Below are positions 24,110 through 32,641 of a stretch of 64,000 nucleotides of DNA, in pieces. The stretch lies in the NCBI RefSeq assembly GCF_019042215.1, contig NZ_JAHQCS010000121.1, positions 1-64,000 on the forward strand. Reading direction: 5' to 3'. The DNA is from Evansella tamaricis (lineage in GTDB: Bacteria > Bacillota > Bacilli > Bacillales > Salisediminibacteriaceae). Made by a program: the position numbers and the translations under genes. The stretch's first letter is position 1, and each line of letters opens with the position of its first letter. The notes beneath the pieces were generated by a model that was given only the letters and a program-made list of their open reading frames with translations, was not told the origin of the DNA and did no database searches.

Positions 24110-25784
24110 ATTGATCCACGTCCCCTATTTTCCGAGTCATTTCTTTAAATGACCACTCTTCCTGATGAAATATTTTCAAGATAAACCGGGCTCTCGTCCC
24201 TCCAACATACAGGTCTGTAGGTGTACAAACTTTGCTGTTTTTCTTAACTCCAATTATCAGGACGACATCTGACTCTAAACCTTTAAAAGCTCGTATCGTA
24301 CTAAAGGCAATCCCGTCTTTTCTTCCTTCTGAAAGATCATAAATGAGCCAAGGTCCTTGTCCAATTCTATCCACTTCCTTTAAACTGCTATTCCCTTTCT
24401 TATGTGGGGATAAAATCGTAATACGATGAGGAGACAACCCTTGGCTGACTAACTTATTAATTTCTTTTTCCAATAGCCGTTTTTCGGTTTGTGGATCCTT
24501 ACAGGGTATATACTCCACAGGCAACCCGCCTACGATTTTATATCGTAGCCGATTGTTTTCGATTAAAGGTTGTGTCCACTCATTTATTTTTTGTGTATTC
24601 CTAAGGTTAATGGTTAATTTATGTTTTGACATTTCGAAATCCTTTAATGCGTCCAATCCATTTCCAAACAAGTTTTGATGTCGATCAGCAAATATATAAA
24701 AATGTCCATCCTTCTTCACCATTTCATCTAAACAGATGAACCAGTTTTCTTTAAAATCCTGCCCTTCATCCACGAGAATAGCATCAAATTTTTCTGTTTC
24801 ACTTTTGATGGAGTACAATTCATAAATGTAATTTGGCAGTGTCTCACTATAATATTTGTTAATCAGATCGGGACTTTTGGGCATTTCGAGTACATATGAA
24901 TGTTCTTCTTTAATACTTTCTAAAAAATCATGGAAGTTTGTAATCGAAATATTTTCATGTTCACAATGTTTTTTTAATAATGTAACTAGTTGCTTGTTAT
25001 AACATGTTAAGAATACTTTTTTCCCAACTGATGCTAAATCCAATGCTTTTTTCATAGCGATAAACGTTTTTCCAGTACCTGCTGCTCCAAAGAAAATCTT
25101 CCGATGATCTTCTTCCGTTTCTTCTAGAATTCTGTCCTGCTCTTCCGTTAAAATGATCTCCGAACGGTCACGGAGCATAGTCAATTTATCATCCAAATTT
25201 GAAAACACGCGAAAAGAAGGCGATAAAACCTTTGTTATTAGGTTTTTTGTTGCCTCGTAAGGAGAACTTCTATCGATGTTTGCGAACAAACCCTTAAAAC
25301 TTTCTTCCAAATTTAATAATTCTTCATGGGACCAGCAACTCTTCTCATTTAAGTCTTCCGGTAAGAATCCAGCCCTTTTTAAAGTATCAGGAAAACATAG
25401 TGCATAACGAAAATGGAGAGGGTAATCAGAGTTACTTAAATTTTTGTATCGATTTAAGATAGAAAACATGGCGTCTCTTGCCTGCCTTATTGGGTCCTTT
25501 GAAAGTTCTCTATATTGCCCGTTTTTCATTTCCTGCCATACTCCATTAAAGTAATGCACATCCCCTTCTTTCACCTCCACTACAGCAAATCCATAACTTT
25601 GATGGACGATTACAAAATCCGCCTCTCTCAAACCGTATGGATCCTGCCGAGCATCATCAAGTGCAAACTTATAGGAGTAAAATACCGTATAGGAATCAGG
25701 CAATTCCCGTGCCTTTTCATAAAATAGACGTTCCCCTTGGTTTTGTATTGTTTCCGGTAAACAATCTGGAACCATTCTGGCCAT
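24102..25784 (-). CDS. NERD nuclease-domain / UvrD-like helicase fusion
   Basis: From the ATG at 25784 the protein has 560 residues. The N-terminal NERD domain shows the restriction-endonuclease-like core: E-A-D56-F-V-I-V then V-V-E70-V-K72-E-G. A superfamily 1 helicase follows, with Walker A G-A-A-G-T-G-K-T (233-240), Walker B L-V-D-E-G-Q-D (around 338-343), motif IV N-L-R-N-T, and a late T-I-R-A-F-K-G-L-E-S-D motif. All expected active-site residues are present. The start is chosen because GGGGAG lies six bases upstream and the NERD family typically begins M-A-R-M-x-P. It overlaps the WYL regulator gene. A role in phage defence or DNA repair is inferred. Confidence 0.88.
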   Translation of the reverse strand: MARMVPDCLPETIQNQGERLFYEKARELPDSYTVFYSYKFALDDARQDPYGLREADFVIVHQSYGFAVVEVKEGDVHYFNGVWQEMKNGQYRELSKDPIRQARDAMFSILNRYKNLSNSDYPLHFRYALCFPDTLKRAGFLPEDLNEKSCWSHEELLNLEESFKGLFANIDRSSPYEATKNLITKVLSPSFRVFSNLDDKLTMLRDRSEIILTEEQDRILEETEEDHRKIFFGAAGTGKTFIAMKKALDLASVGKKVFLTCYNKQLVTLLKKHCEHENISITNFHDFLESIKEEHSYVLEMPKSPDLINKYYSETLPNYIYELYSIKSETEKFDAILVDEGQDFKENWFICLDEMVKKDGHFYIFADRHQNLFGNGLDALKDFEMSKHKLTINLRNTQKINEWTQPLIENNRLRYKIVGGLPVEYIPCKDPQTEKRLLEKEINKLVSQGLSPHRITILSPHKKGNSSLKEVDRIGQGPWLIYDLSEGRKDGIAFSTIRAFKGLESDVVLIIGVKKNSKVCTPTDLYVGGTRARFILKIFHQEEWSFKEMTRKIGDVDQCE

Positions 25785-25912
25785 CGAATTCTCCCCACCT
25801 TTAATAATCTGATTAATGGGTACTATTCGACATTTGGAGCTTAATTCCTTGTTTAAAGCTAGAAACTCTGCAATCATAAGGACGTTTTTAGTAAATGATT
25901 AAACAAAATTAA

Positions 25913-25955
25913 CCGCCTGACCTTTGACGACGTTTTGTTGTCGTGTGCCAGACGG
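25913..25955 (-). terminator. Terminator of the chemoreceptor gene
   Basis: CCGCCTGAC pairs imperfectly with GTGCCAGACGG around an inner stem (GACGAC / GTTGTC), with a T-rich tail on the reverse strand, 40 bases past the stop. Confidence 0.6.
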
Positions 25956-25993
25956 ATCATTAAAATGGTTATTGTATTATGTATAAAGGGAAA

Positions 25994-27718
25994 TTACTTT
26001 AATCGAAACTGCTTTGAGATATTTTCTATATCCATTACCATTTTCCCTAATGAATCAACAGAAACTTGAATTTCCTCAACAATCGCTAACTGTTCTTCCG
26101 TTGAGGCACTCACCTCTTGGGTGGATGAAGCATTCATTTCCGCAAGTACCTTAATGTTCTTCATGGAATCCGAAAGGGCACTGCTCTGAATCATCTCTCT
26201 TGTGGAATGGTTAACATCCTCTGTTTGTTTAGCCACATCGGAAACAGATTGATGAATGGTTGCAAATTTAGAACCCACTGCCAATGCTAACTCTTTTCCG
26301 GTAGTAACTTCTTTAATCCCCTCTTCCATTGATAATATTACTTCATTTACATCTGCTTCAATTGCTTGAATAGATTTTCCTATATCCTTTGCAGATAGTG
26401 CTGACTGTTCCGCAAGTTTCCGTACTTCATCTGCTACAACAGCAAATCCTTTCCCGTGTTCCCCTGCCCTTGCTGCTTCAATCGCAGCGTTTAGAGCTAA
26501 TAGATTTGTTTGCTCAGCAATATCTGTAATCATGTTTGCCACTTGTTGAATGCTGCTTGAACGATCACCGAGATTATTTACTAATTGATTCAGATTCGCA
26601 ATTTTTCCTTCAATTATCTTCATTTGCTCCGTGGATTTGTTAATCTCAGTTGATCCATCAGTTGCCAATGTGAGCGTTTCTTCCACAAGGGTAGAGACAT
26701 TTTCCACATTTTGTGCTATTTGAATAATCGTTTCATTAACTTCTTTTAACACATCCGTACCTGTATTCACTACTTTAAGTTGTTCTTCGGAACCTTCAAC
26801 GACATTTTCAATACTTGAAGCAATTTGTCTTGTGGAATGGGTATATTGTTCCGTACTAGTATTTAACTGCCTAGATGATTCCGCAAGGTTAGTACTAGTA
26901 CTTATTAATTGAGTAATAATTGTCCGTAACGAGTGAACCATTTTACTGCTTGCAGCAGTCAATTTACCAACTTCATCATTATTCTTAACCTCAGGTTGAA
27001 TCAATAAATTACCATTTGCTATTTCAGATAATTGATTGGATAAGGATATAATAGGGTTTGTTATTTTACTTGAAAATAGGAGAATAAACACAGTAGTAAC
27101 CGCCAATGCAATACTACTTGTGATAATGGTTGTCATAAAGAAACCAGATGAATTCGTAAACTCATCCACATAGGATCCTGCAGCAATGATAATATCCCAG
27201 GAAGGATAATATGCGGTGTAAGTAATTTTAGGCTCAAATGTATTCTCTTGATTTGGTAATGTCCACTCATACAGGAAGAATCCATCCCCTTTTGTCGCTG
27301 CATCCACCAGTCCTTTACCTACTAATATCCCATTTGGATCTTCCACGCTCCAAAGATTTTCACCTTCTAGTACTGGATGACCGAGTACATTAGCTTCCTT
27401 ATCTATCAGAAAAATATATCCACTCTCTCCGATTTTAATTTCTTCTGAAATTGGTCTTGTTCCATCAGCCAATTTTTCCCCTAAGATAAACTGGTTAATT
27501 TCCTCGATCGCTTCATCCTTTGAGATCTCATTGGTTTCTACTCGTTTGTTAATTTCATCTATAACACGTATAGTGAGATTAATGTCATTCTTGAGCGAGT
27601 CCTCTGTTAGCTTCAATAATTCTTTTTCTGCCAGTGTATTGCTAATAAACCCAAGCGTTAGCATTGGGCCTAGTACGAGTACAATACAAACAATAATTAA
27701 TCTATTCCGAATACTCAT
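25994..27718 (-). CDS. Methyl-accepting chemotaxis protein with single Cache sensor
   Basis: The 574-residue receptor has a membrane helix at 7-27 and an extracellular Cache_2-type domain with [20 protein letters not shown] and the D-P-N-G segment. A second helix near 195-215, a HAMP domain and the signalling domain follow. The signalling hairpin is intact ([21 protein letters not shown]). Cache_2 domains often bind small carboxylates or amino acids; the ligand here is not known. No other chemotaxis gene is in the window. The ribosome binding site is AGGGGGAG. Confidence 0.95.
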   Translation of the reverse strand: MSIRNRLIIVCIVLVLGPMLTLGFISNTLAEKELLKLTEDSLKNDINLTIRVIDEINKRVETNEISKDEAIEEINQFILGEKLADGTRPISEEIKIGESGYIFLIDKEANVLGHPVLEGENLWSVEDPNGILVGKGLVDAATKGDGFFLYEWTLPNQENTFEPKITYTAYYPSWDIIIAAGSYVDEFTNSSGFFMTTIITSSIALAVTTVFILLFSSKITNPIISLSNQLSEIANGNLLIQPEVKNNDEVGKLTAASSKMVHSLRTIITQLISTSTNLAESSRQLNTSTEQYTHSTRQIASSIENVVEGSEEQLKVVNTGTDVLKEVNETIIQIAQNVENVSTLVEETLTLATDGSTEINKSTEQMKIIEGKIANLNQLVNNLGDRSSSIQQVANMITDIAEQTNLLALNAAIEAARAGEHGKGFAVVADEVRKLAEQSALSAKDIGKSIQAIEADVNEVILSMEEGIKEVTTGKELALAVGSKFATIHQSVSDVAKQTEDVNHSTREMIQSSALSDSMKNIKVLAEMNASSTQEVSASTEEQLAIVEEIQVSVDSLGKMVMDIENISKQFRLK

Positions 27719-28060
27719 TTGTTTATCTCCCCCTTAGTGACAAAAAACTCATTATATTTTTGGACTAGTTGATTCTCGGATTTATACATGGTATTTGAAC
27801 GTTGAAGTCTAATTAGTATTATTCTAAATTAATCAATTCTACAAATGACTTCAGTACCCTCTTTTTTAAGAGTAATTATCCAAAAATAGGACTTTTATCG
27901 ATATTTTTCGACCAACTTGTAGGAACTTATTTCACTGCTCATTCGCTCTCGTTTGTTTAAGAAAGTGGAATTAATTGACTAAAAGATATACATATGGCCA
28001 ATTTCCCCTTTCCCTATGGTATTATTTAAGTATCGAACATTACTAAAGGAGCGTTTGAAG
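27719..28060. other. Divergent intergenic stretch, no gene seen
   Basis: About 340 AT-rich bases between the chemoreceptor and the ABA-sandwich protein gene. It must hold both promoters. I saw no SigD box of acceptable quality and no structured RNA. Confidence 0.5.
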
Positions 28061-28360
28061 ATGGACAAAATTGAAATAATTGCCCGCCGAATTCTCGGAT
28101 GGAAATTAAATCGTAGTGACAGATGGTATAATCCAGAAGAGGGTATCTTCATTCCTAATTTCCAGCCGGAGGATAATCTTGAACACGCCATGATGATTGT
28201 GGAGAGGTTGGAATGCTTTGGGTTTCAAGTTACAAAAAAGAGCGATAATGAGGTTTACATCAACAACATATATGCAACAGGAGAAACATTACCAAAGGCC
28301 ATTACTAATGCAGCATTTAAAATTGCTGAAAATAACCCTATTCCTCAAGAATGGATGTAA
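28061..28360 (+). CDS. Small protein with phage ABA-sandwich-like domain (BC1872-like)
   Basis: The 99-residue protein resembles the ABA sandwich domain found in phage and Bacillus BC1872-type proteins: I-A-R-R-I-L-G-W-K near the start, F-Q-P-E-D-N-L-E-H-A-M-M-I-V-E-R-L, G-F-Q-V in the middle, and a late L-P-K-A-I-T-N-A-A-F helix. Its role is unknown. The ATG at 28061 is chosen because AAGGAG lies nine bases upstream; the frame is open to 28016. A GNAT gene follows 44 bases later and may be co-transcribed. Confidence 0.7.
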   Translation: MDKIEIIARRILGWKLNRSDRWYNPEEGIFIPNFQPEDNLEHAMMIVERLECFGFQVTKKSDNEVYINNIYATGETLPKAITNAAFKIAENNPIPQEWM

Positions 28361-28404
28361 GAAAGTTCACATATTATAGTAACCTCTACATGAAAGGAGG
28401 CACC

Positions 28405-28953
28405 ATGATCATACGAAAAGCAAAAAGTGACGACTGGAAAGGGATTGCTCGTGTCCATGTGGATTGCATGCACACGGCGTACCAGGGAGTCTTACCTCCA
28501 GAAATATTAGATAAATTTACATATGATAATCGGGAAAAACGTTGGAAAAATGACCTTCCTAAAGCAATCCGAAGAGGAACAATGACCTATGTCGTGGAAG
28601 ACCAACAGGGAGCAATTGTAGGATTCGCCTTAGGAGGAACAATGCGAGATCCCCGATTAAGAATTCGGTACATCGGTGAAGTTTACGGGATTTATGTACA
28701 TCCTCAAGTCCAAAACGAAGGTATTGGGAAAAAACTGTTGGAGAGTGTTGCCGAATACTTTTCTACTTTAGATTTCCCTACGATGGCTTTATGGACCATT
28801 AAAGAACTCCCTTCTTGCCCCATTTTCGAAAAACTTGGCGCAGAAAATGTCTATGAGAAAAAGACAGTTATCGGGGGAAAAACTCTAGAGGAAATTGCTT
28901 ACGGCTGGGAAGACTTAAAGAGTTTTTCTTCAAAAAAAGAAGGGTTAAACTAA
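28405..28953 (+). CDS. GNAT family N-acetyltransferase
   Basis: The 182-residue protein has the acetyl-CoA binding motif A of the fold: V-Y-G-I-Y-V-H-P-Q-V-Q-N-E-G-I-G-K-K-L-L. It also has a typical N-terminal start, M-I-I-R-K-A-K-S-D-D. The acceptor substrate is unknown. The ATG at 28405 follows AAAGGAGG by six bases, while the open frame extends further upstream to 28351 over the end of the preceding gene. Confidence 0.88.
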   Translation: MIIRKAKSDDWKGIARVHVDCMHTAYQGVLPPEILDKFTYDNREKRWKNDLPKAIRRGTMTYVVEDQQGAIVGFALGGTMRDPRLRIRYIGEVYGIYVHPQVQNEGIGKKLLESVAEYFSTLDFPTMALWTIKELPSCPIFEKLGAENVYEKKTVIGGKTLEEIAYGWEDLKSFSSKKEGLN

Positions 28954-28957
28954 ACTA

Positions 28958-28998
28958 TAAACACACCGACATTAATGGGAAAATGCGTTGGGGTGTTT
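28958..28998. terminator. Probable terminator
   Basis: AAACACACCGAC pairs with GTTGGGGTGTTT around an AT-rich loop, between the GNAT gene and the convergent gene ending at 29024. Confidence 0.55.
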
Positions 28999-29023
28999 CC
29001 ACGAATAGAGACACTTCTATTCT

Positions 29024-29413
29024 TTATCTATTAATTAGGTTTCCATCCTTATCTTCAATGAAAACTTCATAAGAGCTAATATTCGGGATATGTTTTAGAT
29101 CTTCTGACAGCAAGAGGCTTTCCAAAGTCTTTGTCATTTTCGCAGCTAAAGTCGATGTAATGGATTCATCAATTTCCAGGAAAGTTTTTATAGTTATGGA
29201 TTCTTGCTGAATCGTTATATTTTTAATTCCACCAACATTTGAAAGACCGTCAGATAATGCTATTACTAATGTCCTCCTATCCTCCACTTCCAATCGCTTT
29301 CTGTCTTCAAAGGTAGAGGTTTCTTGATTGGATCCAGCAAAAACTAATGAAGTCCCAATCAAAATGGCCATTATAAATAGACCGTTTATTTTTAGTATTA
29401 ATCTTTTTTTCAT
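29024..29413 (-). CDS. Secreted hypothetical protein, 129 aa
   Basis: A signal peptide with a long hydrophobic core (about residues 9-26, likely cleavage after V-F-A-G or nearby) is followed by about 100 residues of mixed alpha/beta character. There is no lipobox cysteine. The mature part begins with a charged stretch (E-D-R-K-R-L-E-V-E-D-R-R). I do not recognise the family. The ribosome binding site AGGGGGG lies nine bases before the ATG. Confidence 0.7.
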   Translation of the reverse strand: MKKRLILKINGLFIMAILIGTSLVFAGSNQETSTFEDRKRLEVEDRRTLVIALSDGLSNVGGIKNITIQQESITIKTFLEIDESITSTLAAKMTKTLESLLLSEDLKHIPNISSYEVFIEDKDGNLINR

Positions 29414-29527
29414 TAAGGAACACCCCCCTGTTAAAAGGTATGTCCATGTGAAAAAAATATTCAGTATGTAATTTAGAAATTTTATCCTACCATCTCTTAA
29501 ATAAACAAGTTAGTCAATATATCTGCG

Positions 29528-29845
29528 TTAGTAAATCGGTTTCTTTTTAATTCCTGTGATAAAAGTGTATATTAGGACATTCAAGACGGATAACCCTAAA
29601 ATTACTAAGAAAAGTATAGAAGATGTGGAATCCCCTCCCAAGTTATACTCATCTGCCATATAACCTAGTGAAATGAGTGATAAACCTGATATAGTTGCAG
29701 CAATAATAGAAATACTTACGACAGAGAACAAGGTAACCAAAGGCTTTTTTTGAAAAATAGTAATTGTCATATTTGCAACAAGAATAATAATAAACGCGAT
29801 AAATATTGGTCTTAAAAAAATTATTTCCGGAAACTGATATTCCAT
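29528..29845 (-). CDS. Small membrane protein, 105 aa
   Basis: Three hydrophobic helices are visible (about 12-31, 38-62 and 74-96), with a short acidic loop (M-A-D-E-Y-N-L-G-G-D) and a basic C-terminus (K-K-K-P-I-Y). A good ACGGAGGT ribosome binding site precedes the ATG. No family is recognised. The gene precedes the secreted 129-residue protein gene on the same strand by about 115 bases and may share its transcript. Confidence 0.7.
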   Translation of the reverse strand: MEYQFPEIIFLRPIFIAFIIILVANMTITIFQKKPLVTLFSVVSISIIAATISGLSLISLGYMADEYNLGGDSTSSILFLVILGLSVLNVLIYTFITGIKKKPIY

Positions 29846-29864
29846 AAATAAACCTCCGTTTTAT

Positions 29865-30046
29865 GAGAGCACTGAAAATGTGGTGCTTTTCCACTTTTAC
29901 AGTCCCCCGAAGCAATGAGCGTAACTGTCGCAAACTTTAAAAAGCTTGATACAAGCGGTTTTTCCTATCAGTCGAGCCTCGGGCAAAGCCATTGCCATAA
30001 AAATAAAAGGAACTGAAAAAGTTGTAAGATACATTTTCAGTGGCCA
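29865..30046. repeat. CACTGAAAAAGT repeat interrupted by extra sequence
   Basis: CACTGAAAATGT (29870-29881) and ACATTTTCAGTG (30030-30041) are perfect 12-base arms. Just inside, CCACTTTTACAGT and AACTGAAAAAGTTG form a second pair. About 105 bases of different, GC-richer DNA lie between. The arms match the hairpin at 34018-34059, so this looks like two repeat halves separated by an insertion. Confidence 0.7.
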
Positions 30047-30118
30047 CCCATTTTATAATTATCATTTTCATGGATGTAAATAGAAAACTGCAGTCGACTA
30101 TAAAAAAGAGCGTAGGGT

Positions 30119-30158
30119 AAAAAAAACTGTCATACAGTAATTATATACTATATGACAG
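30119..30158 (-). terminator. Terminator of the 3D-domain gene
   Basis: CTGTCATA and TATGACAG are perfect arms, and the reverse strand continues with a run of seven or more T bases. It lies about 20 bases past the stop. Confidence 0.85.
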
Positions 30159-30179
30159 GCATATGTTTTTTTTCAAAGA

Positions 30180-31388
30180 TTAATCAAGAACCCTAACCTG
30201 TACAGACCGTCTTCCAAATGCTAAAGCATCAGAACGATTAGGCATAAAAATGTCTATCTTCTTTCCTACGATTGCTCCTCCAGTATCTGCTGCTAAGAAT
30301 ACTCCATATCCTTTTACTTCAACACGTGAACCAAGGGGAATAACGTTCGGATCAACAGCAACAACCTTCGCATCAGGGTTCGCCCTTAAGTCAATTCCTA
30401 ATCGAGTTACCCCAGAACAACCAACGCAGTACGCAGTGTAGGCAGTCGCATTAAACGTTTCCCAACTTCCTTCTGTTGTGGGTGAACTTGAATTAGAAGG
30501 TTCAGATCCTGAACTATTGTTGGAACCAGCACTACTTGGATTAGAGGTTTGTGCACGTTGAGATTCCTGAGCTGCTTTCTTTGCCGCTTCTTGACGTGCC
30601 ATTTCTATACGTGCCATTTCACGAAGTCGGACCTCTTCAGCAATCCGATTACGGATATCCTCTTCTTGAGATGCCAATTCCAATTCCTCTTCAACTAATT
30701 GGGCAATCAAAGCCTTTTGCTCCGATTCATTCCTCTTTAAATCGTCTCGAACTTGATTTGTTTTTTCCCTTTGTTCCTTGAGATCATTGTGTAAAACCTC
30801 AAGGGATATTACTTGTTCATCAAGTTCTTGGTGAATCTTATCAAATACTTGTTGTACATCCTCTAGTTCTTGTTGCTTCTGCTCTGTTTGTTCGATAAAA
30901 TTACTGTCTGCTTGTGCGATTCTAGAGATGGTCAAAATTCGACTAATAAAATCACCAAAACTCTCTGCACCTAAAATAACCTCAATATATGAAATATTGT
31001 CAATTCCGTTTTGTTGATACGTGGTTGCCCGGTCTTTTAATAATTCAATACGCTGATCAATATCTTCTTGAAGAAGTGCAATTTCCACCTCTAATTCTTT
31101 GACCTTTTCACTATTTTCTTCCATCTTTTTTTCTGTCTCAATGATCTTTTCCTCATTTTCTTCAATAGCGTCATTGAGAGTAGAAAGTTCTTCATTTAAT
31201 TCATTCAGCTTTTCCGCTAATTCAACGAGTTTAACTTCTGCTTCCGAAAGTTCTAGCTTAATAGCCTTCCGTTCCTGTTGAATTTGCTTTTGGTCATTTT
31301 CTAAGGCATCTGTGGCAAACACTGTACCACCAACAAATATATGAACCAAGCCGATGAACATCATTAGAATTAGTAACTTCTTTTGCAC
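30180..31388 (-). CDS. Secreted coiled-coil protein with 3D domain (cell-wall lytic enzyme-like)
   Basis: The 402-residue protein has a signal peptide (cleavage near V-F-A-T-D), a long coiled coil of PcsB/CwlO type (about 30-265) and a Ser/Asn/Pro-rich linker. The C-terminal 3D domain (about 310-402) resembles MltA and YocH. It has F-N-A-T-A-Y-T-A-Y, V-A-V-D-P-x-x-I-P-L-G-S and the three-aspartate part A-D-T-G-G-A-I-V-G-K-K-I-D-I-F. The 3D fold is found in lytic transglycosylases. The start is GTG at 31388, preceded by GGGGGA. It probably acts in cell-wall remodelling, possibly under FtsEX-type control like CwlO. Confidence 0.85.
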   Translation of the reverse strand: MQKKLLILMMFIGLVHIFVGGTVFATDALENDQKQIQQERKAIKLELSEAEVKLVELAEKLNELNEELSTLNDAIEENEEKIIETEKKMEENSEKVKELEVEIALLQEDIDQRIELLKDRATTYQQNGIDNISYIEVILGAESFGDFISRILTISRIAQADSNFIEQTEQKQQELEDVQQVFDKIHQELDEQVISLEVLHNDLKEQREKTNQVRDDLKRNESEQKALIAQLVEEELELASQEEDIRNRIAEEVRLREMARIEMARQEAAKKAAQESQRAQTSNPSSAGSNNSSGSEPSNSSSPTTEGSWETFNATAYTAYCVGCSGVTRLGIDLRANPDAKVVAVDPNVIPLGSRVEVKGYGVFLAADTGGAIVGKKIDIFMPNRSDALAFGRRSVQVRVLD

Positions 31389-31741
31389 ACCGTCTTCCCC
31401 CTAAGAGTTATTAGTGGCTAATCTAATATCTATTAAATCTATTTGCTAAAAAAGCAAAACTATCTTAACCAACCTTATCAGACTAACATATCAGTAATGT
31501 AATAGTAGTATTGCATTTTTGTAACAATAATAGATTTTTTGCTATTTTTTCACAAAAAAAACATTATATTACTGTATTTTATAGATAAACTTGACTTTAT
31601 CTGAATTATAAGTAATTTGTTTTCTCATTAAAGAAAATATATTCTCTATGAATTACTCTCTTATACGTTATAATAGAAACCAAACAAAAGATAATTAAGA
31701 ATTTAATAGGATTATACATGAGGTTTAATAGGGGGTAGATC
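31389..31741. other. Divergent promoter region, no gene seen
   Basis: About 350 strongly AT-rich bases. A TATAAT at 31669-31674 is a possible -10 for the exonuclease gene, but no matching -35 is clear. Confidence 0.4.
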
Positions 31742-32350
31742 ATGGATTTTGTTGCGATTGATTTTGAAACTGCTAATCAAAACCGCTCTAGTGTTTGTTC
31801 CGTAGGATTAGTTGTCGTTAAGGAAGGAAAAATCACGAAAGAGTATTATCAGTTAGTGAAACCAAGTGATCTTTATTTTGATCCCATCTGTGTTCGAATT
31901 CATGGAATAACCGCTACGGATGTGGAGGATGCTCCCTCCTTTCAATCGGTATGGGGGGAAATATCCCATTTATTAGACGGAAACCTCGTCATTGCCCATA
32001 ATGCCAGTTTTGACATGTCTGTCTTGAGAAAATCATTAGATGAGTGTGGAGTGGATTACCCTTCCTTTGCCTATAACTGTACGGTTAACGTATCCAAGAA
32101 AACATGGCATGGATTACATAGCTATTCGTTGAATAATGTTGCAGAACACTTACAAATCCAATTTAAACATCATCATGCGTTAGAAGATGCTATTGTCGCT
32201 GCCAAAGTTTATCTCCATTCCTGTATGCATCATAAAGTAACTAGTCATGGAGAACTTGTGGAAAAACTGGAAATTGGGGAAGGTATTTTGTATCCAAACG
32301 GCTATAAGCCTGCCCGATTAAACAAAAAGACTAAGAAAAGCGTCAGCTGA
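31742..32350 (+). CDS. DnaQ/PolC-type 3'-5' exonuclease
   Basis: The 202-residue protein carries a DEDDh exonuclease domain: F-V-A-I-D-F-E-T (Exo I, Asp6 and Glu8), H-N-A-S-F-D (Exo II), and H-H-A-L-E-D-A (Exo III). The rest is a short basic tail. Such small proteins trim single-stranded DNA or RNA 3' ends. The ribosome binding site AGGGGGT precedes the ATG. The last codons (K-K-S-V-S) overlap the start of the dispersed repeat copy at 32335, so the C-terminus may have been formed by repeat insertion. Confidence 0.9.
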   Translation: MDFVAIDFETANQNRSSVCSVGLVVVKEGKITKEYYQLVKPSDLYFDPICVRIHGITATDVEDAPSFQSVWGEISHLLDGNLVIAHNASFDMSVLRKSLDECGVDYPSFAYNCTVNVSKKTWHGLHSYSLNNVAEHLQIQFKHHHALEDAIVAAKVYLHSCMHHKVTSHGELVEKLEIGEGILYPNGYKPARLNKKTKKSVS

Positions 32351-32490
32351 GCGTAGGACAGTGCCTCTTACTCTACAAGCATCGCTCCCGTGCTGCCACT
32401 GTAGTAAACACTCGTTGGACAGCGAATTCGAAAAAGTAGACCTGAAGCCTGCTCTTCGACTTCGGTAGTCATTTCTAAAGTGCTCTAAAG
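32335..32490. repeat. Dispersed GC-richer repeat, copy 2 (internally deleted)
   Basis: It shares the blocks GCAGTGCCTC-type, CTCTACAAGCATCGCT, CGTTGGACAGCGAATTCGAA and GACTTCGGT with the reverse complement of 1-250. It lacks about 80 bases of the middle of that copy. It begins inside the last codons of the exonuclease gene. Confidence 0.8.
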
Positions 32491-32550
32491 CCAGTATGCG
32501 ATGGAGATAGACACATGACCTAAAGTACCATAATTAAAAATTTTTCTATC

Positions 32551-32600
32551 AAAAGATGCCAGTCTCCAGTACTTTTGTACTGAATACTGGCATCTTTTTT
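32551..32600. terminator. Bidirectional terminator
   Basis: AAAAGATGCCAGT and ACTGGCATCTTTTTT are long perfect arms with an inner stem (CAGTAC / GTACTG), with T-runs on both strands. It separates the exonuclease gene and the convergent threonine dehydratase gene. Confidence 0.88.
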
Positions 32601-32641
32601 ATAATTTGAATCGAAAGCCCACGAGTATCCTTCAATATAGC

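Noticed and set aside
27719-27800. SigD promoter for the chemoreceptor gene
   Set aside because: The best TAAA-N15 match leaves only half of the GCCGATAT box, which is too weak.
28061-28360. Possible prophage remnant because of the ABA-sandwich domain
   Set aside because: No other phage gene, integrase or attachment site nearby; the family also occurs in ordinary chromosomal genes.
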